From Amoeboradix gromovi (lineage: Eukaryota > Sanchytriomycota > Sanchytriomycetes > Sanchytriales > Sanchytriaceae): 47,437 bases of DNA. The stretch lies in the NCBI GenBank assembly GCA_018985225.1, contig JADGIF010000009.1:1-47437 (forward strand), in the 5' to 3' direction. The first letter of the stretch is position 1, and each line of letters opens with the position of its first letter. A program made the translations under genes and the position numbers. The notes below the pieces were generated by a model, which saw only the letters and a list, made by a program, of their open reading frames with translations, had not been told where the DNA came from and made no database searches. Shown piece by piece: positions 28,603 through 37,109 of the stretch.

Positions 28603-28611
28603 TCAAGGTAG
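28362..28611 (+). pseudogene. Decayed coding fragment of unknown family
   Basis: Two adjoining plus-strand frames look protein-like but are offset: GWREARIEAYLACANDEDGF, then after a stop and a shift EDLKATNEKLSLDVLDGIEM running to the stop at 28609-28611. Coiled-coil-like composition. The 3' end overlaps the end of the protease frame on the other strand. Function unknown. Confidence 0.35.
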
Positions 28612-30450
28612 TTTGTAATCAGCATTCAGCACTTGTTTTAATAATGATCCAATTGCGAATCCATTTATAATTCCCATAAATAAAGCGATTCCAGTAAGAT
28701 CATCTTGACCCATACAAATAATATTTCCTGAATCACCATGGACATTCTGTAGGCGTTTATCGCTGTACTTGAAGCATATTTCAGTTGTAATGTTATTATT
28801 GAGCCAATTGCAGATGTAAACATTGGAATGAAAAATCAATGGATGATGGGACTTGTAGCCTAATACTCCATAGTCACACTCTTTTATTAGACCTGCAGCA
28901 GCTGCATTTATACTGCTAGTCTCTCCTAAAAGGGTATTTGTACATGATACTGTATCCGGTACTTTGATGTATGCAACATCTTTCCATTTTAAATGGCCTT
29001 GTATCATTTCAATCTCATGTACATAATTTGCAATAGTGTTAAAGGACTGCATATGATACATTGGACTGGGTGCAGTTTGCGGATGTTTGTAATGCCTATT
29101 GATCACTTTGTTTTCCAATGGCTGACCATGCGTAATGGTCACCTTGACTCCTTGCTCTGAACCCAAAGTATTTGTTAGAGCATGTCCAGCAGTAACAATC
29201 CATTTAGAGTTGTTGAATTCAACAATCATACCTACACTAGCAATGTTAATGCTTGAATCAGTTTTGATTTCAATTTGACATCCCGGATGAATATCTACAT
29301 GATGTGTAGAATTAAAGGGTGTACACCCCGAATGGTGTCTTTTTAATTTGACAAATGCATCTGAAATGATACATATTTTGTAGTAATAAAGATGCAATTC
29401 CGCAAGAAGAGAGATATCTTTTAAAGCAACACAAATAACGGGTCTACTATTTACTATCACTGGAATGATATAGGATAGTTGATGGTTTTTAAATGTTTTT
29501 AATAAATCAGATGTCAGGAAACGTTGGATTTCTAAATCAGCTTCATGCAAACTTTGTCGATGCTCGGCTGGACAAAAGTCTAATAAATCGGAATAACTTT
29601 GGAATCTATCCATATGACTTGTACGAATCGGTCTTAAACATTCGTGTGCAATTTGTGTATATTCATCGTTGTAATACTCTAACAATTTTACCAAATGGTT
29701 GGATGTTGGAGAATCGCCCGTGTTATAGACACGAATCCATTGAATAGGACTATTTAAACTAGACTTTTTGTAAAAATAATCCACAATGAACAAATCAGTG
29801 TACAAGTCATGCTCCATTTTGAATAATCCATGATGAAAAGAAAGATTGCTCAATAAAATATCAGCATTTTGAATATTTGAATTTGTAGAAATGAAGGTTA
29901 ATATGTTTTGTTTTAATTGGGTCGGATTTGGGTGTAGCAATCGGATGCATTCAGAATTTGGATTCGGTAGAATTATTGTGAATTTAGAATTGAATTTTTT
30001 GGTTTGCCACTCTGTTCCATAAAATGACAGTGATGGAGATATGATAGATACAGAGTCGGCAGAACTTTCAGATTTCATAAATTCGGATTTCAAGTCTTGG
30101 AAATTGAAAAAAGAACAATGATAAGATTTATTTGCCTTCATTCTTTCAGACACAATTTCCAATATTGTAACAGCATCATCTGATGGGTAGTTGCCTAATT
30201 CCATGATTACCGGTTTGACAAAAATGTTAGATTTCATAGTTAGGGGTAACAACGAAAGAAAAAAGAGATCAGATTTAGATTGTGTATAATGCGATATATT
30301 CCAGAAGAATACCGTGACTCTTTCAATAAATTTATGACATCTAGCTTGGTTCTCGTGTGAGATTGTGGCCAGGTATGTGGCGCGTCTAGCATGTGAAATA
30401 TCTAAAGCTCGATTGTTTTCTTGATTAAATAATTTATCGCGAATTTGCAT
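28603..30450 (-). CDS. Trypsin-like serine protease domain protein, 5' end disrupted
   Basis: 615 codons. The C-terminal 215 residues have the chymotrypsin-fold triad: His in KWIVTAGHALTN, a likely Asp in KWKDVAYIKVPD, and Ser in NVHGDSGNIICMG. No signal peptide is visible, so action may be intracellular. The 390-residue N-terminal part is unlike any family I know and lacks membrane spans. The first 15 or so codons come from element copy E, so the ATG at 30450 is probably not original; the next in-frame ATG is at 30237 (MKSNIFVKPVIM). Coding-like debris on the same strand beyond the element (30730-30990) may be the lost 5' part. A conflict or effector role is speculation. Confidence 0.65.
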   Translation of the reverse strand: MQIRDKLFNQENNRALDISHARRATYLATISHENQARCHKFIERVTVFFWNISHYTQSKSDLFFLSLLPLTMKSNIFVKPVIMELGNYPSDDAVTILEIVSERMKANKSYHCSFFNFQDLKSEFMKSESSADSVSIISPSLSFYGTEWQTKKFNSKFTIILPNPNSECIRLLHPNPTQLKQNILTFISTNSNIQNADILLSNLSFHHGLFKMEHDLYTDLFIVDYFYKKSSLNSPIQWIRVYNTGDSPTSNHLVKLLEYYNDEYTQIAHECLRPIRTSHMDRFQSYSDLLDFCPAEHRQSLHEADLEIQRFLTSDLLKTFKNHQLSYIIPVIVNSRPVICVALKDISLLAELHLYYYKICIISDAFVKLKRHHSGCTPFNSTHHVDIHPGCQIEIKTDSSINIASVGMIVEFNNSKWIVTAGHALTNTLGSEQGVKVTITHGQPLENKVINRHYKHPQTAPSPMYHMQSFNTIANYVHEIEMIQGHLKWKDVAYIKVPDTVSCTNTLLGETSSINAAAAGLIKECDYGVLGYKSHHPLIFHSNVYICNWLNNNITTEICFKYSDKRLQNVHGDSGNIICMGQDDLTGIALFMGIINGFAIGSLLKQVLNADYKLP

Positions 30451-30725
30451 GCATTTTTGTATTATTTCAAGACTTTTCCAGATTTTTCTAATAGCTCAAA
30501 TACTCGATATTCTTCCTTTTCGCAAATGATATATGGAAACAAAGTATCACTTGAAGATAGATAGAGACCGTATGGCTGCAAGGAACATATACAAGTATAT
30601 GCATCCTTATTTAATCCCGCCTCAGGGTAGTGAAAGCATGAGCAATCACTGTAATGGAGAAACTAGCATTAGTTTCTCTGTGGAAATTCTCGATTTTCTC
30701 GGAAATCAGGACTTTTAACGAGGAG
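30405..30725 (+). mobile_element. IS607/TnpB-like element, copy E
   Basis: About 320 bp in plus orientation. The left block (AGCTCGATTGTTTTCTTG, then ATTTATCGCGAATTTG) is joined directly to DRDRMAARNIYKYMHPY and the tail SFSVEILDFLGNQDF, with the right end TTTTAACGAGGAG. The recombinase part and the zinc ribbon are deleted. It sits between the protease frame and its possible former 5' part. Confidence 0.72.
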
Positions 30726-30729
30726 AAAA

Positions 30730-30990
30730 ACTCATACCAAATTTTAAATGTCTCATGGAGTTTTCAAGGAAAGGTAAAGTTTTAGACTCTTCAATCAGAA
30801 TTGGTGCGATTGCTTCCACAATTTCTAAAGATCGCATTACAGAAGATACAAAAGATATCTTGAGTCACCTCTTTTATAATCTTTTGTTCTTTAATAGTAT
30901 ATTCGTTTTTTCGTATGTTTGTAATAATTTTAGTGGTTTATTCACTTTTTCTAGATTACCAGTCATAAATTTGTAAACCCTTTCTTGAAT
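30730..30990 (-). pseudogene. Coding debris upstream of the protease frame
   Basis: On the minus strand the region reads QERVYKFMTGNLEKVNK, then after a frame change EIVEAIAPILIEESKTLPF and LENSMRHLKFGMSFS up to the element E boundary. It has two stops and one shift. The strand and position fit a 5' part of the protease gene severed by the insertion, but this is inference. Confidence 0.4.
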
Positions 30991-31253
30991 GACAATATCT
31001 GAAATACCAATAGACATACTTAACTTTGTTTAACAAGTAATATTATATTTACTAAATGGATTACTTTTGCTGAATGTGCTGGTGTTAGCCATGATTTTAT
31101 AGTTGGTGAAATGATATAATAAAATTTGCAGTAAAGACGCGATACCATCTTATGAGTTTTTGGGTATCTAACACTTCATGTCTCATTTTCTTTTCATGTC
31201 TTTTACCCCACAGATCCACTTTTGTCCTACATGTCAATTATTTTTATAAACAA

Positions 31254-32398
31254 ATGGAGAGCGATCCACTCATGCTAGGACCACCAGTGACATTTTTAAA
31301 CTCAGTTCCAATTGCGTTTAAACAAACTAAGATCAACTATCTTGTTGTACTAATTCCTTTCGCCATCCTTAGTGGTATTCTTGGGTGGGGAAGTGTCTCG
31401 GTCTTTTGGCTCAATTTTTTTGCGATTATTCCATTAGCTAGTTTACTAGGATTTGCAACCGAAGAATTGTCGAAGACTGTTGGTACAACTATCGGTGGCT
31501 TGTTAAATGCTACTTTTGGCAATACCGTCGAATTGCTAGTCAGCATATTTGCGTTGCGTAGCGGAATGATCACAGTCGTTCAGAATTCATTGTTGGGTAG
31601 CATTCTAAGCAATCTGTTACTCGTTCTTGGATTTTCTTTTCTCTGCGGAGGTGTGAAAAATGGCGACCAAAAGTTTAATCAACAGGCTGCTCAAACAAGC
31701 GCCTCTCTGCTAGGTTTGACTGTGCTTGCGTTAATAATTCCTGCAGCATTAATGTCTAATTCTTCAGTCTTAGATCTGTATTCAACTCACAGTAACATTC
31801 TTTCTTTGAGTAGAGGCGTCGCCATTATTTTACTTGTTATGTATGGTTTATATCTCTTGTTTCAATTAAAAACACACAGATACATGTACGAGGGTGATGA
31901 GATGGAAGAGTCACCGATAGTAACCCGTGGCTTCTCAATATTCTTGCTGGTTACCACTACTTTAATTGTTGCTGTATGCTCTGATTATCTTGTAGATTCA
32001 ATCGAAGGTATTTCTGAACAATGGAATTTGCCACAAGCTTTTGTGTCTTTGATATTACTGCCAATCGTGGGAAATGCCGCTGAACATTACTCTGCCGTTA
32101 CTTTTGCATTGCATAACCACATGGACTTAACTTTGGGAATAGCTATAGGATCCAGTATGCAAATATCTTTATTTGCTATGCCATTATTAACAATTTTAGG
32201 ATGGGTCATAAATCAGCCAATGACGCTATGCTTTGATACTTTCGAGACTGTAATGTTTTAATGTTAATTTAGGCTGTTATATTCACGAGTGTATTGATAG
32301 TCAACTATTTGATAAGTGACGGACAAAGCAATTGGCTAGAGGGCGCGATGTTGCTGGCATCTTACAGCATCATATCATTATCGTTCTTTTTTCAATAA
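31254..32398 (+). CDS. Vacuolar-type Ca2+/H+ antiporter (CAX/Vcx1)
   Basis: 373 aa after removal of a 23-nt intron (32250-32272). CaCA-family exchanger that moves Ca2+ into the vacuole against H+. The two alpha repeats are GGLLNATFGNTVELLVSIFAL (N-half) and VGNAAEHYSAVTFALHNHMDL (C-half), each with the conserved Asn/Glu of CAX proteins. An acidic loop YEGDEMEESP separates the halves, as in Vcx1. Splicing joins CFDTFET to AVIFTSVLIVNYLISDGQSNWLEGAML, which completes the last two spans. The ATG at 31254 (MESDPLMLGPP) is preferred; the frame opens at 31152 but those 34 residues are not family-like. The stop TAA is inside CAATAAATG. Confidence 0.92.
32250..32272 (+). other. 23-nt spliceosomal intron
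   Basis: Starts GTAATGTTTT and ends TGTTAATTTAG, phase 0. Removal restores the antiporter C-terminus (SDGQSNWLEGAML). Same 3' TTAATTTAG as the 19-nt introns. Confidence 0.88.
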
Positions 32399-32462
32399 AT
32401 GCAATTATGACTAAAGGTAGGACATAAATTCAACTTCTGAAATTCCAGCACAAGTGGCTTAA

Positions 32463-32993
32463 ATGTTGTTACATTTTGTAATTTTGTTTGTAAATTCACA
32501 AGTCACTGCTGCGGATGAAAGCAGTCCTTTAAAGAACAGATTAAAAGTTGTCATTCCAGGACGCGACGCTTTTTATGATGCTGAACTTCTCTCTCTTCAT
32601 GACGAAACTGAGATAATCATGTCTTCGTATTTTGACACTACACAAATAGAAGATATTCAAACAACAACTAAAGCCCCGACAGCTACAAAAGCAGTGCCGA
32701 AACCTGTAAAAGCTAAACCATCTACTTTTTTTCAAGGTGATACTATTATATACGCTATACTTATAGTGTTTGCCATGTTGTTTACATTAGTTCTAGGTAT
32801 ACTATACCTTCGAGCGAAACAAAAAAAGAGTAAATTAAGAAGGGAGCTGTTTGCAGATGAATACAAGGAAAAAGAAGAAGAGAATGCGGGTAAGGATGCT
32901 AATATTGGCGGCGACTCAATTGCAAACAGAGAGTACAGTCCAGAGTCACCAGTTATTGGAACTGAAAATGAAAGATTTGACAACGATAAATAA
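32463..32993 (+). CDS. Unknown type I single-pass membrane protein
   Basis: 176 aa. The N-terminus MLLHFVILFVNSQVTA is a signal-peptide candidate, followed by about 80 luminal residues ending in a Thr/Lys/Pro-rich stalk (TTTKAPTATKAVPKPVKAKP). One transmembrane segment is at about 100-120 (IIYAILIVFAMLFTLVLGIL), followed by a stop-transfer RAKQKKSKLRREL and an acidic cytosolic tail. No family recognised. The stop codon is inside AAATAAATT. Only 7 bp separate it from the stop of the next gene on the other strand. Confidence 0.7.
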   Translation: MLLHFVILFVNSQVTAADESSPLKNRLKVVIPGRDAFYDAELLSLHDETEIIMSSYFDTTQIEDIQTTTKAPTATKAVPKPVKAKPSTFFQGDTIIYAILIVFAMLFTLVLGILYLRAKQKKSKLRRELFADEYKEKEEENAGKDANIGGDSIANREYSPESPVIGTENERFDNDK

Positions 32994-33000
32994 ATTACAG

Positions 33001-34878
33001 TTACAAAAGATTTATTGGGTCTTTTTCCTTCCAAAATACAGAAGGGTCAACATAACGAGATTCTAATGAAATTTTCATTGCTTTTGATGAGTTATTCCTG
33101 TAAACGCTATCATAATACGGAATAACACCTGGTATTCCATTCTTCATCATGTAGTTGATTCTTCCGTTGTAGCCTATTACCATCAGAGTTGTTGAAACAT
33201 CGAACTTATCAAATCCATGATAGTACGGCACCATTGTTGATATGGCATCTGATGTCCACCCAAGAATGTTCCAAATAAAATGCTGAGAGTGTACAGGATT
33301 CTTGAAATCCAGGTGGCGTCGGAGTCTATTAGTCAGCTCTATAGTAAGAAACGCTTGCGGTACTCCAACTGTTAATGCCTTCAAAGCAAACCATTTTTGT
33401 AATTCATTGACCCTAAGAGGGTCTAATATTGTTAATGGGGTCCTTGCTAGATGCAGCACACATGAATAAGCCCACAGGTACCATATTCCAAATGTAAGAC
33501 TAGGCGTAGACTCTATAGCTGCATTCCTTGATTCATTCCCCCTCTTGTACGACACTGGATACACACACAATGCGATGATGTAAGAATCAAGTGTGTATAT
33601 AGCAGAATAAACTGCGCTAGGTATTGTTTTACTCAACAAAAGATTCAATTGCTGTAAAATAGCGCTATATATCCTAGGAAACCAGTCTAGTCTGGTAATT
33701 ATATTGTATTCCTTCATTGGAGTTGCCTCGCCCGATTCATTATCAAATAACCACATTTGTGACAGCTCAAAACCAGTGCCTACTTTTAGAACGCTGCTTA
33801 TGTCGCTCTCAGTAAATGGCTCTTCACCCATATGATACATATAAGTATAAGTAGCTTCTGTCGACACAATTAAAGTAAACAAAGACAAGAGTGAGAAATT
33901 GGAAACGATGCCATGCGTCTTCATGAACTGATTAATTTCCGATATATGAAGTTCGGCGCTAATTAAATGATACATATCGTCAATATATTCTGGAATTATA
34001 ACACTTGTGTGTTCTACAACTGACGATAAAACCTCCTTACCCATTTTATGCAAGCTACCCAGAAAGGTAGATGGGTTGTGAACATCCGGAGGACTGTTTG
34101 GTAGCCTAGCAATTGTTATGTTTTTAGATATGTCGGCATATTTTTGATACAGCCCAGTAAAGTTAAAGCGACTTAGATGAGGAGAGATAACATCTCGAAT
34201 TAATTGTATTCTACCGTCACTGTTTGCAGAAAGGGTGCTGTTATCGTTATCGGTTTTAGGTATACCATAAGATTGTTCAGAGGCACTGGTCGCCGATAGA
34301 TACTTGGATAGCTGCATATGCATAAGCGGTATTGATTCTTGTATGACAGGTACTGTTAGCTTAAAGTATTGATGATAGAATTGCATTGTTCTAGATATTG
34401 CACCAAAATGCATAGATTTCGCAATGTGTTGAAGAAATGAGATAAAGGTATGGCCAATGAGACCAAGCAATCGCAGTGCTTCATTTAATATAATGCTAAA
34501 TAAATTAAATCTCTTTTTTAAATGATTGTCAATATCTAAACTGCTATATCGCGCAGTTAAGTGGTCATTATTGAGATGTTTAATTACAGGTTGGTGCAGG
34601 TGTATGGTAAAGGAAGACTTATCATTGTGCATTGCAACTATATCACGAATAGTGTCTGGGACAAAGCAAGCAAATGCTCTGTCAGCCTGAGGAATTATTT
34701 GCTCGATTAACTCAATTCTACCTGTATACAAATCTACCGCTGGCCTAGCTTCAAAAAATAAAGTCGAGGAGCATGGTATACTAACATAAACGCAAGTGTG
34801 GAATCCAATCTTAAGAACATCTATTAAGAGCATTGATTCCCCGCGATGATCACCAAAAGTGAAATATCCCATATTCAT
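33001..34878 (-). CDS. Unknown 625-aa protein with hydrophobic segments
   Basis: Continuous frame from ATG, family not recognised. The sequence is moderately hydrophobic with several possible membrane helices (LFSIILNEALRLLGLIGHTFI, AAIESTPSLTFGIWYLWAYS) and N-glycosylation sequons (NFT, NIT, NFS, NNS). An extracytosolic or membrane role is likely. The ending MMKNGIPGVIPYYDSVYRNN is soluble. AATAAA lies within the coding sequence eight bases before the stop (CCAATAAATCTT), so the 3' untranslated region must be very short. Convergent with the type I protein. Confidence 0.7.
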   Translation of the reverse strand: MNMGYFTFGDHRGESMLLIDVLKIGFHTCVYVSIPCSSTLFFEARPAVDLYTGRIELIEQIIPQADRAFACFVPDTIRDIVAMHNDKSSFTIHLHQPVIKHLNNDHLTARYSSLDIDNHLKKRFNLFSIILNEALRLLGLIGHTFISFLQHIAKSMHFGAISRTMQFYHQYFKLTVPVIQESIPLMHMQLSKYLSATSASEQSYGIPKTDNDNSTLSANSDGRIQLIRDVISPHLSRFNFTGLYQKYADISKNITIARLPNSPPDVHNPSTFLGSLHKMGKEVLSSVVEHTSVIIPEYIDDMYHLISAELHISEINQFMKTHGIVSNFSLLSLFTLIVSTEATYTYMYHMGEEPFTESDISSVLKVGTGFELSQMWLFDNESGEATPMKEYNIITRLDWFPRIYSAILQQLNLLLSKTIPSAVYSAIYTLDSYIIALCVYPVSYKRGNESRNAAIESTPSLTFGIWYLWAYSCVLHLARTPLTILDPLRVNELQKWFALKALTVGVPQAFLTIELTNRLRRHLDFKNPVHSQHFIWNILGWTSDAISTMVPYYHGFDKFDVSTTLMVIGYNGRINYMMKNGIPGVIPYYDSVYRNNSSKAMKISLESRYVDPSVFWKEKDPINLL

Positions 34879-35039
34879 GTGATGTCCAAATCGCCAATCA
34901 TTTGAACGACTCTTTGATCACAAGAATTAAAATTGCACTACCTGGAATTCAAAAAATTAAAAGCAGATACAAGATAGAAATCGAACGAGCAACATTAGGT
35001 AAAATATTATTGCAAGGATTGCACTTAACGCCAGTTAAT

Positions 35040-35215
35040 AGGCAAAGAAAAACTAGTGGTCATATCATATCAAGATACACGTACTTCAGACAGGCATCCT
35101 TAGTAAGTCCTGTCTCAGGGTAGTGAAAGTGTAAGAAATCACTGTAGCGAGGATACTGGCTTTTTCCGTATCTTTGCGAAGATTCTTGATTATAGCAAGT
35201 ATGGTATTTTAAAGA
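35040..35215 (+). mobile_element. Strongly decayed IS607/TnpB-like element, copy G
   Basis: Right-hand part of the family in plus orientation. GTCTCAGGGTAGTGAAAGTG near 35108 matches GCCTCAGGGTAGTGAAAGCG, then CACTGTAGCGAGG, and a degenerate right end TTTTAAAGAG near 35212. The part upstream, including a TTG-opened frame from 34902, may belong to it but is not alignable. Confidence 0.5.
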
Positions 35216-35334
35216 GAAGCAGTTTCTTCGGGATATCTATCATTTAACTCAACTAAGACTTGTTTTGGCACTAGAGGCTTCTCAGCGACTATCATTGGAA
35301 TGAGCCTGTGGTCTAAAATTACTTCACTCCATAT

Positions 35335-35607
35335 TTATTCCAATTTATTGTAGTTCATTAAACAAATTGTCAGACTAAACAATGATATAAATGCCGCCAT
35401 TGGTTTAAATCCAGTAACGTATCTGTATCCAAAGACAATAGCCAATATTCCACTTGTGTAAAACGCCACATTAGGGTTTTTATTGTAAGTCATCATTATT
35501 GCACCTGATCCACATCCAGCTACTAAAGACGCCAATGATTTCTTTTTGACATATCCCATAGCTCCTCCTATGATCAAGAACATGCCGTAAAATGAATTTG
35601 CAATCAT
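35335..35607 (-). CDS. TMEM14 family (UPF0136) small membrane protein
   Basis: 90 aa with four short hydrophobic segments and the family pattern FYGMFLIIGGAMGYVKKKSL, SLVAGCGSGAIMMTY, FYTSGILAIVFGYRYVTGFKP and a last span ending MNYNKLE. TMEM14 proteins sit in mitochondrial or other organellar membranes; TMEM14C is linked to porphyrin transport. A specific substrate cannot be assigned. ATG start at 35607; the stop is followed by ATAAATATGG on the coding strand. Confidence 0.85.
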   Translation of the reverse strand: MIANSFYGMFLIIGGAMGYVKKKSLASLVAGCGSGAIMMTYNKNPNVAFYTSGILAIVFGYRYVTGFKPMAAFISLFSLTICLMNYNKLE

Positions 35608-35931
35608 GTTTTAAAAAAAATCAAAGTTAGAGTTCATTAGCCATATTTCTTAGTGCGCTACAAACAAAAGTTGTAAGAAAAAGTGGCACAACATAAAGCA
35701 CAATTTGGAAAGAAATTGCGAGAATTGTTGTTTCATGAAATACAAGACATTAATTTGATGAAATTCAATAATTTCAAGTATGGAAAATATGCTCTTGAAA
35801 AACGAGACATCCAATACAAATATAGACCGTGCATTTGAAAATTTAGCTTTTTGTGATTAAAGTGATAAATTGCTTAATGCTGTTTATGGGATAGGTAGAG
35901 TGCTGCCGTGCTTTGTAATTAGTCCGTCATT

Positions 35932-36405
35932 TGGGACACCAAATATAAAAACTAGACCAACTCGTTTTTAAAGGAGGTGCACCATACGGAGGAAATGCTA
36001 TCATTAATAAAAGATCTTCTATTATACTATCTTCTTTCATTACTTTCGATCCTCTCTACAAAATAAAACTAAAAAGACCCTGCATCTCGTTCAAATATGA
36101 GGTCTTTGAGTATCTAAACAAAAGATGCATTTTCTTAGACGGTGCTCTTTTCTAGAGTCATTTTGTAATGTTATACTAACATCATTACTCTTATCTAGTT
36201 TTTACAGAGTAATAGTGATATTTTATTTGGAATAAAGATCGGATGAAAGAGTAAGAGAATAGCTGTACAGAATATTTATTTTCCTTTTATACTCGTCAAC
36301 TAGCTGAATGTCCACTCGCCTCTTAAATCCATAACATTAACAAAGCTGAAATAATATGCCAAGTTGTTACTGAAAGTTAGTCCAGTTTTTATATTTGATG
36401 TCCCA
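35932..36405. mobile_element. 474-bp non-autonomous TIR element (MITE-like)
   Basis: Terminal inverted repeats of 31 bp at 35932-35962 and 36375-36405 agree at 28 of 31 positions (outer bases TGGGACA; inner AAATATAAAAACT). No coding capacity. The right 285 bp are about 90% identical to 1-295 of this window. A target-site duplication is not clear; flanks are T-rich. Confidence 0.75.
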
Positions 36406-37109
36406 TTTGTAAAGACAGCGATCATGGCTAAGAACACAAATGCGAAAATAAAGTAGGAAATGAATAAAGTGTAGGAATATGAAAGAACATGATAAAAAGT
36501 GATTTACTATGGGGACGGAACTATCAGTACAATCGCAGAAGTGTTCCGAGTAGCTCTAATAAGAAACAAGTATATTCACTTGGACGGATTGGTACTAAAT
36601 ACTCCATAATATTATAACTATAAATCACGTTACAACTATTTAATGAAAAATGGCTGCTATATGAATTTAGGGCGCCAAAAAGTCTTTGATCACGCCTGTT
36701 TTATCACTGTAATACATCAGTAGATATAAATGTAATTGATCTCATAAAGACATTTAGTCTTAAAAAGTCCATTGTGCAGTGGCGTTTGGCCTGCTTGAAA
36801 AAGAAGAGTAACTAGTAGGAAAGAGCATTCCACCAAGGCATAAAGGATGATTTAAATGCATCGGAAGATCTGAAAAAATACACTTTTACGAAGGAGACCA
36901 TTCCGTTGCTGTATGAAGTGTACCATCTGACTGCAGACTAAAAATGAAAACGATTAAAACAAAAGCCTAAAACAATCCACTAGAGGTCAGTATAATTTTA
37001 AAATAAGTTCTCCAATCTCTTTCGACACATGGTGGACGAAGTTATAACTGTCGACATTCTTATGGTGCACTTCTATCAATACTAATATTCTGCTTTTATT
37101 GTCTTTTAT
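36406..37109. other. Gene-poor stretch with coding debris
   Basis: No intact gene. The plus-strand frame 36819-36941 (FHQGIKDDLNASEDLKKY, ETIPLLYEVYHLTAD) follows an in-frame stop and is probably a gene remnant. Family not recognised. The rest is AT-rich without features. Confidence 0.35.

Noticed and set aside
30755-30976. Plus-strand 73-codon frame next to element E
   Set aside because: The opposite strand has more protein-like sequence that continues toward the protease frame.
34902-35123. 73-codon frame as a gene
   Set aside because: It opens with TTG and its 3' half lies in element copy G.
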